Assembly: GCA_017857815.1 (NCBI GenBank)
Contig: JAFMCL010000015.1
Coordinates: 1-64,000 of the forward strand
DNA: 64,000 bases
Reading direction: 5' to 3'
Source of the DNA: Flavobacteriaceae bacterium
Lineage (GTDB): Bacteria; Bacteroidota; Bacteroidia; Flavobacteriales; Flavobacteriaceae
The notes below the pieces were generated by a model. That model was not told the DNA's origin. It worked only from the letters and a program-made list of their open reading frames with translations, and made no database searches. This document shows positions 44,991 to 55,000 of the stretch, in pieces. A program made the translations under genes and the position numbers. Positions within the stretch are counted from its first letter, which is position 1, and each line of letters starts with the position of its first letter.

Positions 44991-46373
44991 ATGTCCAGTA
45001 AAAAACCATCAATACCAAAAGGTACACGCGATTTTTCTCCAAAAGAGTTGGTGAAACGAAATTATTTAAAGCAACATCTTATTGCTGCTTTTGAGAATTA
45101 CGGCTTTCAGACCATAGAAACCCCTTCTTTCGAAAGATCAGAAACCCTGATGGGTAAATATGGTCAAGAAGGAGATCGATTGATTTTTAAAATTCTTAAT
45201 TCTGGAGATAAAGTTAAGTCAGCGGATTTAAAAGCTTTCGAAGAAGGCAATCTATCTCAGTTTTCTAACTCACTTTCTGAAAAAGCATTGCGCTATGACC
45301 TTACGGTTCCTTTTGCTCGTTACGTAGCACAACACCAAAATGAGATTCAATTTCCTTTTAGACGTTATCAAATCCAAACCGTATGGAGGGCTGACAGACC
45401 TCAGCATGGTCGTTTTCAGGAATTCCTACAATGTGATGCAGATGTTGTCGGAGAACCCTCTATTTGGCAGGAAATAGAGGCGATACTCCTATACGACCAA
45501 GTCTTTTCTGATTTAAATTTGGATGGTGTGACAATTCATTTGAATCACCGCAAGTTATTGGCTGGGATTGCAAAGCTTATTGGCGTTGAATCCAAGTTGA
45601 TCGAATTTACAGTTGCTTTGGATAAACTCGACAAAATTGGCCAACAAGGTGTAATAGATGAGTTGACTGTAAAAGGTTTTTCATCAGATGCAATTGATCG
45701 CTTAAATCCCATCTTGGAACTCGATGGAAGCTTTGATTCCCAATTAAAAACCATCACAGAAATTTTAAATGAGAATGATGTTGCTCAAGAAGGTCTTGAA
45801 GAATTATCCTTTATTAATGAATACTTTAAAGCCAACACCTTAAAAAAAATTAAAGTTGATCTTGATGTCACGCTTGCACGTGGTCTCAACTATTATACTG
45901 GACTGATCCTAGAGGTTGCTCCTCCAGCTGAAGTGAAAATGGGTTCTATTGGTGGAGGAGGTCGCTATGACAATCTTACGGACTTGTTTGGATTAAAAAA
46001 CACCAGTGGTTTTGGGATTTCTTTTGGGTTTGATCGAATTTATCTCGTTTTGGAAGAATTAAATTTATTTCCAAAAACTTTGGCCAATCAGCCTCGATTT
46101 TTATTTTTGAATTTTGGTGAAGAGACTGCTGCCTGTTCTTTTGAGTATTTGATGAAGTTAAGACGAGAGGGGATTGTTAGCGAATTTTACCCGACGGATT
46201 CCAAACTTAAAAAACAATTCATTTATGCCAATCAACGATCTATTCCATTTGTCATTATGATTGGTTCTGAAGAATTTAAAAATCAAGAGTTTATTTTAAA
46301 GGAAATGGATACTGGAGCACAATCTCAGTACCCCTTGAAGGAATTAATTCAAAAGATAAAAGAAATACTTTAA
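44991..46373 (+). CDS. hisS: Histidine-tRNA ligase
   Basis: A 460-residue class II aminoacyl-tRNA synthetase started at MSSKKPSIPKGTRDF (ATG at 44991); an earlier TTG adds seven residues between it and the -7 element. It shows motif 2 (RRYQIQTVWRADRPQHGRFQEFLQCDADVVG), the histidine-specific ARGLNYYTGLILEV, the following GGGGRYDNL and motif 3 GFGISFGFDRIY, then the anticodon-binding domain. All elements are intact. The TAA stop shares TTAA with the stop of the convergent desaturase-like gene. Confidence 0.95.
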   Translation: MSSKKPSIPKGTRDFSPKELVKRNYLKQHLIAAFENYGFQTIETPSFERSETLMGKYGQEGDRLIFKILNSGDKVKSADLKAFEEGNLSQFSNSLSEKALRYDLTVPFARYVAQHQNEIQFPFRRYQIQTVWRADRPQHGRFQEFLQCDADVVGEPSIWQEIEAILLYDQVFSDLNLDGVTIHLNHRKLLAGIAKLIGVESKLIEFTVALDKLDKIGQQGVIDELTVKGFSSDAIDRLNPILELDGSFDSQLKTITEILNENDVAQEGLEELSFINEYFKANTLKKIKVDLDVTLARGLNYYTGLILEVAPPAEVKMGSIGGGGRYDNLTDLFGLKNTSGFGISFGFDRIYLVLEELNLFPKTLANQPRFLFLNFGEETAACSFEYLMKLRREGIVSEFYPTDSKLKKQFIYANQRSIPFVIMIGSEEFKNQEFILKEMDTGAQSQYPLKELIQKIKEIL

Positions 46374-47206
46374 TCTGATTCGCTAATTGTTGGCCTCTGA
46401 TATTTTTCGAAAGGTTGTTTTAGCAAGTTTAAGATGTTGCTGTTTTTCTTTTCATCAGGAAATACATCCACCCCATAGATTAATTTTTCTCGATCCATTT
46501 CCATATAAGTTCCAAGAATTCGATCCCAGATAGAAAAAATATTACCATAGTTGCTGTCTGTGTATGGAAGTTTGTAATGGTGATGCGTCTTGTGCATGTC
46601 AGGTGAAACTATAAAATAACTAATAACTTTATCTAGGCTTTTTGGTAACTTGATGTTGGCATGGGAAAATTGTGTTGCAATCAAAGAAAGTGATTGGTAT
46701 AAAAAGACGATTCCAATTGAAGCTCCAATTATAAAAACACCCAGAAGTGTGAAACTAAAACGGACGATACTTTCTAAGGGATGATGTCGATTGGCTGTTG
46801 TAGTATCTACTTTATGATCACTGTGATGAACCAAATGGATCATCCAAAGCGGTTTCACCTGATGTTCAACATAATGTGGCAGATAGGCCCCAAAGAAATC
46901 CAATAATAAAACGCCCAGTAGAATTTTAATTGGAAGTGACATTTCGGGCAACCAATTTAGGATTCCAAATTCATTTTGAATTACCCAATCCGATGTTTTT
47001 ACGAGTAAAAACGCCATCGAAAAATTAATTAGAATGGTTGTTATTGTAAAAAAAATATTTGGAATTGCATGTTTCCATTTTTTATAATCAAAACGAATTA
47101 ATGGAAAAAACCCTTCCAGTAACCAGAAGAACGAAATTCCGCCAACTAATATTAAACTCCGGTGTACAGAAGGTATGTTTTCAAAATAGTGAATGATTGT
47201 TTCCAA
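46370..47206 (-). CDS. Sterol desaturase / fatty acid hydroxylase family membrane protein
   Basis: A 278-residue di-iron membrane oxygenase. About four hydrophobic helices surround the histidine clusters: H111 and H115 (HYVEHQ), H124, H127, H128 and H131 (HLVHHSDH), H141-H142 (NRHHPLE), and the late HKTHHHYKLP. The full set of ligands is present, so the enzyme should be active. The substrate may be a fatty acid, carotenoid or hopanoid-like lipid. It starts at a TTG. The first roughly 46 bases around this start are repeated with four substitutions and an indel in front of the 48-50 kb surface-protein gene, evidence of local duplication. Confidence 0.85.
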   Translation of the reverse strand: METIIHYFENIPSVHRSLILVGGISFFWLLEGFFPLIRFDYKKWKHAIPNIFFTITTILINFSMAFLLVKTSDWVIQNEFGILNWLPEMSLPIKILLGVLLLDFFGAYLPHYVEHQVKPLWMIHLVHHSDHKVDTTTANRHHPLESIVRFSFTLLGVFIIGASIGIVFLYQSLSLIATQFSHANIKLPKSLDKVISYFIVSPDMHKTHHHYKLPYTDSNYGNIFSIWDRILGTYMEMDREKLIYGVDVFPDEKKNSNILNLLKQPFEKYQRPTISESD

Positions 47207-47251
47207 AAAATTAATTTTACTAAAAATAAGGAAATTAATTTTGAAAAAACA

Positions 47252-47941
47252 TTATTGTGTTTTAAAACTATAAACCCCTGAGGAAGAACTATTTCCATTG
47301 CTGTCAATTGCAATAACCTTCCAGAAGTAATTTCCATCATTAACAACATCAACCCCGAGTTCAGTATTGTTTTGGACATAGTCCAGTTCTCTCACTAAGG
47401 TAGATCCGTCAGTGGTGTCTAGATAAACCTTGTAAGTAATAATGTCATTGTCTACATCAGAGCAAGTCCAGTTTAAAACAATCTCATTGAGAGAATTGAC
47501 ATCTATTGTTGCAGCAGGCCTGGGAGAGATTAATTCGGGAGGAAAAGGCGCGTAATTGACCACTCCATCTCCCGCGAGAAAGAATTTCCATTGGTCGCTG
47601 GTCGCTGATTTGGAACCTTCTTCACCACTGGCAATCACCTTCCAGGAATACGGCTCAGCGGGAGTAAGCTTTACAGAAAGTGAGGTGCCATTACTTTGTA
47701 ATGTTTGGCCAACGTTTGTTGTTAAGTTTATAATGTCAAGAGAATAGCTTGTTGCATTGGTACTGCCTCCCCATTGAAAAACAATTTCTTTTTGGTTGTC
47801 ATTTATTATTGACCCTTCCAAACAAGTCTCATTATTGGCGGGAGCGATTAACTCAAAACTTGTGGGGTTACTAACTTCAGCAGGATCTTTAGAGCAACAG
47901 ATTGATAATAATAGAATCATTAAATAAAAATAATTTTTCAT
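47252..47941 (-). CDS. FnIII-like surface lipoprotein, copy A
   Basis: A 229-residue lipoprotein with signal sequence LMILLLSICC and an early lipid cysteine, then two fibronectin III-like sandwiches (FELIAPANNETCL...VFQWGGSTNATSYSLDI; PPELISPRPAATI...VLNWTCSDVDNDIITYKVYL...YFWKVIAID). Each has the W.....tY.v and Y.W.V pattern of such domains. It lies four bases after the upstream T9SS protein gene. Copy B at 50808-51497 is identical except for its last residue (Gln here, Lys there). No enzyme motif is seen. An accessory or anchoring role for the secreted partner is inferred from co-duplication. Confidence 0.75.
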   Translation of the reverse strand: MKNYFYLMILLLSICCSKDPAEVSNPTSFELIAPANNETCLEGSIINDNQKEIVFQWGGSTNATSYSLDIINLTTNVGQTLQSNGTSLSVKLTPAEPYSWKVIASGEEGSKSATSDQWKFFLAGDGVVNYAPFPPELISPRPAATIDVNSLNEIVLNWTCSDVDNDIITYKVYLDTTDGSTLVRELDYVQNNTELGVDVVNDGNYFWKVIAIDSNGNSSSSGVYSFKTQ

Positions 47942-48509
47942 ACACTTATTTTTTTAATGCGATAAAGGATTGTTTCACTGTTTTTCCAGTAAGCTTAATA
48001 ATATAGCTTCCCATATTTAAATTTTGAGTATTGACACTAATGCTTCTATTATTCAGGCTTAAGTTTCCAATCAATGAATTGATTAAACGCCCTTCGGTTG
48101 AGAAAATTTCAATTTTAACTTCAGTATCAGTTCCTCCAATGAAAAGATTAAGTTTTTCATTGAAAGGATTCGGAGAATAGGCGATGTTTTCAGATACAAA
48201 ATATTGTTCTTCAAAAACGCCTTGGCATTCAAGTCCTGTTGATATTTTTACGGTATTGAGTCCTTTTTTAAGTTGTACACTTTGAGAAGAACGAGCGCTT
48301 TGAGTTCTTACCCCGTTATGAATAACGTCATATACCTTTCCGCCAGAAAGCTGAAAAGTGACAAGCTCTTGGTCTTGATTTTTTGAAGCAAAAACAGTGA
48401 GCGGATCAGCGTCTTTTATATTAACTTCAAAACAACGCTCAAATTCACTTCTATTCACCCCTTCGGCAGTGATACATAATTTATAGTTCCCTCCTGATAG
48501 GTTTTCTAA
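47258..48509. repeat. Near-identical direct repeat, copy A (1,252 bases)
   Basis: This block reappears at 50814-52065, offset by exactly 3,556 bases. Reading the two side by side I see only two differences (48477 T/C and 48495 T/C), both within the last 33 bases. It holds almost all of the lipoprotein gene and the last roughly 190 codons of the large T9SS gene. Immediately beyond 48509 the sequences diverge sharply. Confidence 0.92.
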
Positions 48510-50297
48510 ATTCAAACTGTTTTCTTTAAAAGTTTGTTGGGCAATTAATTCACCGGTAATATCAACATTATAGTTATAGGAAATGTTTTCAGATTCTATG
48601 GTAATAGAATTTTCCCCAGGGCATTTTTCAGTTTTAAAAATTTTGAAATTATCAGTAGGTAAATAGAAGATTTCACAGCCTTCCGAATTTACTCTTCTTC
48701 CCAGTGGTGTGTCAAAACATTTATCGCTTGAATTCCAAACGCCATCATGATCAAAGTCATCAGAAACATCACCCACACCATCTCCATCAAGATCTTCTTG
48801 ATCTGGATTGGCAACCACAGGACTATTATCCTCTATATCTGGAATACCATCACCATCTGTGTCATCAGTTGGAAGTGCGAGTCTGTATTGTAGCTCTAAA
48901 ATTGTGTCGGTACCCTCAGGGACCTGAAGTTGGAACTGTGTAATTGGAACGGCGATTTCCGGCGCTCCATCTACTGTGTTAGTGAATTCTACATCAACCT
49001 CATAAACATTGTCCTTATTGTGATCCATTGGGTTGTCAAAACTTGGAGGATCAATAAAAGCGAGATATTCATCGAGTACTTCGTCAGTCCTCTTGGAGAC
49101 TGGAGGTGGCAATTTGATTACAAACAGCTTTGCATCTGCTCCTCCAACAATTTTTTTTCTTATTTTCCATTTACCTACCCCACGATTGAAAGGGTTGAAA
49201 TATCTTTTATAACCCTTACCTGTTACTTCAGGACTTGTTTGTCCATCAACCTCAAAAACTGACACATAAAAACTAGCATCATAGACGGTATTGGGTACGT
49301 CAATAAGGTCAATTTTAGTTGTTGTAACCGATGATCCAAATTCATTCGTTGCAGTAATAGAAATTGTGTGAGATGGTAACGTTTCATAATCGAGTTCTGC
49401 CGTCGTAATGATATTATTTCCATCTAAAGCAAACAGACCGAATTCATCTTGAATACTGAGACTTGTTTCTCCACCACTTGAAACAAAGGTTGAAATAGTA
49501 GCCACTACAGTTCCGACTTCAACGGTTTCTTCTGTATCAACTAAGGAGACTTCAATGGTAGGTTCTATATCACATTTATCTCCGATGCCGTCTCCATCGC
49601 TATCTTCTTGTCCGATATTGCTTTCAGAGGGACAGTTATCTTCTACATCAGGAATAGTGTCTAAATCTGTATCAACTTCGAAGGAAGCACACCCTGACTC
49701 ATTGACGTTTGCACCAGGAGGGGTGCTCAGACATTGGTCATTCACATCTTCAACACCATCATCGTCTACATCAATGTAAAAAAGAATCAAACCATTGGGT
49801 TGTGTTTGGATCATAGGAATAAGATCGTAATTATACACCGTTTGATACTTAGGTTCAATTTTATAAGTTATTTTCAATGACTGTCCCTCTGGGATGTCGA
49901 GGTGAAACCTTAAAGTTGTTTCGCCACCTTCGGGGGTTGTTGTACCATCTGTCAGCGTAACACTACTGACTGTTATTTCAGCAGGTTCATTATTTGCCAA
50001 ATTAATCACGAAATCATCTGCTGATACTCCAATTAAAAGATCATTTTGGGAAAAAGCATAGACCCCTTGACTAAATTTAATATCAACATACGGCATATCA
50101 TACACCTTAGTAACTGAGGTTATTTGTGAGGAACCTCTTTGAATTATCGAAAAGCTAATATTGTCGCTGTCAGCGGATGTATTTGCTCTTAAAATCAGTG
50201 TGTTTAGGAATAAAAAAATGGTCAATAAATTATAAATGATTAGCTTTTTATTAAAGGAAATATTGGTTCGGGTGAAGCCAGTTGTTTTAAAATCCAA
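47946..50297 (-). CDS. T9SS-secreted surface protein with thrombospondin type 3 repeats, shorter paralogue
   Basis: About 783 residues from the TTG at 50297; the frame stays open up to 50411. A hydrophobic signal (NLLTIFLFLNTLILRAN) lies near residues 22-39. Calcium-binding thrombospondin type 3 repeats occur near residues 176-246 and 476-539 ([29 protein letters not shown]). A cadherin-like stretch follows the first set. The last 80 residues are a type A T9SS sorting domain ([13 protein letters not shown]...GSYIIKL), giving export and surface attachment. It is a shortened relative of the 51.5-56.5 kb protein, lacking its Ig and GLUG regions. The start is uncertain because the upstream frame looks like a piece of the desaturase gene. 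Confidence 0.8.
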   Translation of the reverse strand: MDFKTTGFTRTNISFNKKLIIYNLLTIFLFLNTLILRANTSADSDNISFSIIQRGSSQITSVTKVYDMPYVDIKFSQGVYAFSQNDLLIGVSADDFVINLANNEPAEITVSSVTLTDGTTTPEGGETTLRFHLDIPEGQSLKITYKIEPKYQTVYNYDLIPMIQTQPNGLILFYIDVDDDGVEDVNDQCLSTPPGANVNESGCASFEVDTDLDTIPDVEDNCPSESNIGQEDSDGDGIGDKCDIEPTIEVSLVDTEETVEVGTVVATISTFVSSGGETSLSIQDEFGLFALDGNNIITTAELDYETLPSHTISITATNEFGSSVTTTKIDLIDVPNTVYDASFYVSVFEVDGQTSPEVTGKGYKRYFNPFNRGVGKWKIRKKIVGGADAKLFVIKLPPPVSKRTDEVLDEYLAFIDPPSFDNPMDHNKDNVYEVDVEFTNTVDGAPEIAVPITQFQLQVPEGTDTILELQYRLALPTDDTDGDGIPDIEDNSPVVANPDQEDLDGDGVGDVSDDFDHDGVWNSSDKCFDTPLGRRVNSEGCEIFYLPTDNFKIFKTEKCPGENSITIESENISYNYNVDITGELIAQQTFKENSLNLENLSGGNYKLCITAEGVNRSEFERCFEVNIKDADPLTVFASKNQDQELVTFQLSGGKVYDVIHNGVRTQSARSSQSVQLKKGLNTVKISTGLECQGVFEEQYFVSENIAYSPNPFNEKLNLFIGGTDTEVKIEIFSTEGRLINSLIGNLSLNNRSISVNTQNLNMGSYIIKLTGKTVKQSFIALKK

Positions 50298-50425
50298 GAG
50301 GTTTAAATTGCAGAAACTTTTTAAAAACCAAAAGAATAAATTTTTCCCAATTAATAGAACTTTGTTTGTCGTAGAAATTATGTTTTCGTAATGGTGAATG
50401 ATTGCTTCCAAAAATTGATTTTTTA
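50298..50425 (-). pseudogene. Remnant of the desaturase gene 5' end fused in frame upstream of the T9SS gene
   Basis: On the minus strand a TTG at 50411 opens a frame reading MEAIIHHYENI and FFWFLKSF, which matches the desaturase start METIIHYFENI and FFWLLEGF. The first 33 coding bases agree at 29 positions, and the bases just before the TTG also match. After about 40 codons the similarity fades and the T9SS signal peptide begins. It is best read as a duplicated and truncated desaturase start that either lengthens the T9SS frame or is untranslated. Confidence 0.65.
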
Positions 50426-50807
50426 TTAAATTTAATTAAATTAAATTTCAACAGGTATTCATCTTTTCCTAAGAGTATAGAGCCTCAGTAATTTTTTTAT
50501 TTTTTTCACAATAATTTTCTGTGACAAATGACTTTATTAACTAAAGAAGGCGTATATCGTGGAGATTTTTATTTAATTGATTCCCGTGTTAGCAGGGATT
50601 TGCATTAGGTGTATGGATAAATTTCATACATAATAATTTCACCAAACAGTTTATGACTAATCAAAAAATATTTGACTTGGGAGCGTTGGTTTTGTTATGC
50701 CCTAATTGTTTAATGACTTTAGCTAAAGTAGGAAAAAGACTACAAATTATAGCCTTTTTTGAGTAGAATTGATAGCTATGATGTTTTACAAGTATTTTTA
50801 ATAAATA
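50412..50807. other. Non-coding gap between the duplicated cassettes
   Basis: A 396-base space with no convincing gene. The equivalent space beside copy A is only about 45 bases, so some 351 bases are extra here. It holds a 21-base AT palindrome (50428-50448, arms AAATTTAATT), a CTTTAGCTAAAG palindrome near 50724 and a seven-base inverted repeat AGTATTT...AAATACT (50791-50809) at the end of the lipoprotein B gene. I see no transposase, terminal repeats or RNA gene. Confidence 0.5.
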
Positions 50808-51497
50808 CTATTTTGTTTTAAAACTATAAACCCCTGAGGAAGAACTATTTCCATTGCTGTCAATTGCAATAACCTTCCAGAAGTAATTTCCATCATTAAC
50901 AACATCAACCCCGAGTTCAGTATTGTTTTGGACATAGTCCAGTTCTCTCACTAAGGTAGATCCGTCAGTGGTGTCTAGATAAACCTTGTAAGTAATAATG
51001 TCATTGTCTACATCAGAGCAAGTCCAGTTTAAAACAATCTCATTGAGAGAATTGACATCTATTGTTGCAGCAGGCCTGGGAGAGATTAATTCGGGAGGAA
51101 AAGGCGCGTAATTGACCACTCCATCTCCCGCGAGAAAGAATTTCCATTGGTCGCTGGTCGCTGATTTGGAACCTTCTTCACCACTGGCAATCACCTTCCA
51201 GGAATACGGCTCAGCGGGAGTAAGCTTTACAGAAAGTGAGGTGCCATTACTTTGTAATGTTTGGCCAACGTTTGTTGTTAAGTTTATAATGTCAAGAGAA
51301 TAGCTTGTTGCATTGGTACTGCCTCCCCATTGAAAAACAATTTCTTTTTGGTTGTCATTTATTATTGACCCTTCCAAACAAGTCTCATTATTGGCGGGAG
51401 CGATTAACTCAAAACTTGTGGGGTTACTAACTTCAGCAGGATCTTTAGAGCAACAGATTGATAATAATAGAATCATTAAATAAAAATAATTTTTCAT
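50808..51497 (-). CDS. FnIII-like surface lipoprotein, copy B
   Basis: 229 residues, the same as copy A in every position but the last, where the duplicated block ends inside the final codons (Lys-TAG here, Gln-TAA in copy A). It has a lipoprotein signal and two FnIII-like domains. It follows the 51.5-56.5 kb T9SS gene by four bases, exactly as copy A follows its own partner. Preservation of an intact frame in both copies means either very recent copying or continued homogenisation. Confidence 0.75.
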   Translation of the reverse strand: MKNYFYLMILLLSICCSKDPAEVSNPTSFELIAPANNETCLEGSIINDNQKEIVFQWGGSTNATSYSLDIINLTTNVGQTLQSNGTSLSVKLTPAEPYSWKVIASGEEGSKSATSDQWKFFLAGDGVVNYAPFPPELISPRPAATIDVNSLNEIVLNWTCSDVDNDIITYKVYLDTTDGSTLVRELDYVQNNTELGVDVVNDGNYFWKVIAIDSNGNSSSSGVYSFKTK

Positions 51498-52065
51498 ACA
51501 CTTATTTTTTTAATGCGATAAAGGATTGTTTCACTGTTTTTCCAGTAAGCTTAATAATATAGCTTCCCATATTTAAATTTTGAGTATTGACACTAATGCT
51601 TCTATTATTCAGGCTTAAGTTTCCAATCAATGAATTGATTAAACGCCCTTCGGTTGAGAAAATTTCAATTTTAACTTCAGTATCAGTTCCTCCAATGAAA
51701 AGATTAAGTTTTTCATTGAAAGGATTCGGAGAATAGGCGATGTTTTCAGATACAAAATATTGTTCTTCAAAAACGCCTTGGCATTCAAGTCCTGTTGATA
51801 TTTTTACGGTATTGAGTCCTTTTTTAAGTTGTACACTTTGAGAAGAACGAGCGCTTTGAGTTCTTACCCCGTTATGAATAACGTCATATACCTTTCCGCC
51901 AGAAAGCTGAAAAGTGACAAGCTCTTGGTCTTGATTTTTTGAAGCAAAAACAGTGAGCGGATCAGCGTCTTTTATATTAACTTCAAAACAACGCTCAAAT
52001 TCACTTCTATTCACCCCTTCGGCAGTGATACACAATTTATAGTTCCCTCCCGATAGGTTTTCTAA
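50814..52065. repeat. Near-identical direct repeat, copy B (1,252 bases)
   Basis: Partner of 47258-48509, in the same orientation, with two differences (52033 and 52051). It covers the lipoprotein gene and the T9SS C-terminal coding region. Long identical direct repeats 3.6 kb apart allow RecA-dependent deletion or amplification of the segment between them. Confidence 0.92.
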
Positions 52066-55000
52066 TTTCCATCGACTTCCTTGGAAATTTTCTTGTTTGT
52101 TTATTGCACCCGTAACATCAATATTAAAGATATTTGAGAAGTCTTGAGACTCAATAGTAATGGAGTTCCCACCTGGGCATTTTTCAGTTTTATAGAGTTT
52201 GAAGTTCTCAGACGATAAATAGAAAATTTCACATCCATCTGCACCTACTCTTCTACCCAGGGTAGTTTCGGAACAATCATCATCTGGATTCCAAACACCA
52301 TCTTGGTCAAAGTCATCAGACACATCTCCAATACCATCTCCATCGAGATCTTCTTGATCTGGATTGGCAACCACAGGACTATTATCCTCTACATCTGGAA
52401 TACCATCACCATCTGTGTCATCAGTAGGAAGTGCCAATCTGGATTGCAATTCTAGAACGGTATTGGTTCCTTCTGCAACCTGAAGTTGGAATTGAGTGAT
52501 CGGTACAGCGATTTCTGGCGCTCCATCTTCTGTGTTGAAATACTCCACATCAACTTCATAAATATTGTCCTTATTGTGATCCATTGGATTATCAAAACTG
52601 GGAGTATCAATAAATGCCAGATATTCTTCAGACTCCTCTTCATTTCTCTTAGAAACTGGGGGTGGGACTTTGATTACAAATAGTTTTGCATCTGCTCCTC
52701 CTGATATGTTTTTTCTGATTTTCCATTTTCCAACACCTCGATTATATGGGTTATGAAATCTCTTATAGCCTTTAGTTGTTATGTCAGATCTTGTTTGTCC
52801 ATCAACCTTAAAAATTGACACATAAAAACTAGCATCATACGTGGTATTTGGCACATCGATTACTTTTATCAAAACTGTTAAAACCGATGACCCAAACTTA
52901 CTATTCGCAGAAATAGTTATCATATGGGATTCTATCGCTTCAAAATCGAGTTCTCCAGTCAAAATGATGTTATTTCCTTCCAAAGCAAAAAGACTTAATT
53001 CATCTTGAATACTAAGGGTGATTTCTGAATTATTTAAATCAGAGGTTGAGATCGTACCAACTATTGTTCCTAGCGCTACAGTCTCTTCAGTCGGAATGGA
53101 GGTGATTTTAATAATTGGGTCTGGATCACACAAGTCTCCTTGCCCATCATTATCTCGATCTTCCTGAAGAGGATTGTTTATTAATGGACAATTATCGTCA
53201 ACATCTGGTATTGCATCGAGGTCTGTATCAACTTCGAAGAAGGCACAACCAGTTTCATTAACTTCTTCTCCCTCAGGAGTTTTAGGGCACTTATCGAATA
53301 TGTCTTTTACGCCATCGTTGTCTTTATCGTCGTCTAGAACAATTATGTTGTTGTTTTGAATTGTAGACATCGGATTTAGATCTATATCAAATACAGCAGA
53401 AGCAACTGCTGTTAAATAATAGACATCACCTAAAGGAGTTCCTGCTGGGATATCGATTGATAATCTTAAGAGTAGCTCCCCACCAGTTAAACCATTTGTT
53501 GCACCAGCCAAAGAAATATTAGTTATTGTGATCCCGGAGTTCTCATCATCCCCTTTGTAAATAACAAAAGAAGTCGAAAGTACACCACTTAAACTTTTGT
53601 TTAAACTATAAACACCTTCACTGAAAGACACATCGAGATATTCCATGGCTGGGTCTGTAACCACCGAGAGTATCTCAGGTCCAAACTGATCTTTAGTAAA
53701 CGTAATGCTCTCAGTTCCATTGTATGGATTTCCAAAAAGGTCTGATCCTGAAACGGTAGCTGAAAAAGTCGTATTAGTGGTTGATGAAACTGTCCATAAA
53801 TATGTCCATGTAGCGGATGTGGTTGCCGTCATTAAACTATCCGACACTACACCTGTAATACTAATGGTAGGGGTGTTCCGAACATCTTCATTAAAGTTTG
53901 CGGTAATTGTTATGTCATCATTAATTGAAACGACTTTATCATCATCCGAACTGGTTAGTGTGACAGAAGGACCTAAATTGTCTAACGTAAAAGTTAATTC
54001 ATCCGATCCTGAATAAGGATTGCCCAATAGATCACTTCCTGAAACCACGGCACTTACCTCACCGTTTAATGTTGTTGAAACCGTCCAAAAATAGGTCCAA
54101 ACTGAGGCACTCGTGGTAGCTGTCATCAGGATGTCTGTTAGCACTCCTGAAATAGTAAGTGTAGGTGTTTCTCGCATCGCTTCGCTGAAAACAGCTGTAA
54201 GTGTCACCACATTAGAGTTGGTTAGAATGCCGCCATTGTCTGATCTTGACAACGTTACAGTCGGCAAGCTGTTGTCAATTATAAAGGTTATACTTTCAGT
54301 TCCTGAATAAGCATTTCCAGCCAAATCACTTCCTGAAACTACGGCACTTACCTCCCCACTTAAAGTTGTTGAAACCGTCCAGAAATAAGTCCAAACTGAT
54401 GCGCTAGAAGTAGCACTCATTAAACTGTTGGTCACGATGCCCGTTATGTTTATCGTGGGAGTCGATTGCATGGCTTCACTAAAAGTCGCAGAAATCGTAA
54501 GTGTATCTGAATTTATTAAAAGGGTTTCAGTAGGCGTGTGACTCAAAGTTACAGTCGGTATTATTGAATCCACATAAAACTCTGAAGAATTAATTGTAAA
54601 ATATAAACTAGAAGAAACATTCCCTGAGCTATTTCCTGACACACTATCGTCCTCTCTAGGTCCTATTTTTAAAACTTCGTCTCCATCAAAAATTCCTGTA
54701 TAGGAAATGACAAACGAAAACACTTTATTATCATTTTCTAGAGTTAATTCTATTGGAGTTGAAACAACGTTGGTTACAGAACTATTGGTGTCACTTAATA
54801 ATGACACTAATAGGTCAGCAGCGGTTATGGTTTCACTTGTACTGGATGACCCTGAATTTATAGGTTCTGAAAGTGAAACTGTTACTACACCAGAAATTAA
54901 ATTAATCGTTGCAGCTACTAATGAAAACTGATTATTTCCTCTAATAATAGGATACGAATCGTTAAGATTTCCTGTGATCAACCAAGAGTTTTCAAAGTCC

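Noticed and set aside
48704-48943. Histidine-rich plus-strand frame inside the T9SS gene
   Set aside because: It is the antisense reading of the Asp-rich thrombospondin type 3 repeats (GAT/GAC codons read as His/Ile), not a metal-binding protein.
50412-50807. A MITE or insertion sequence between the cassettes
   Set aside because: Palindromes are present but no terminal inverted repeats with target duplication and no transposase frame could be found.
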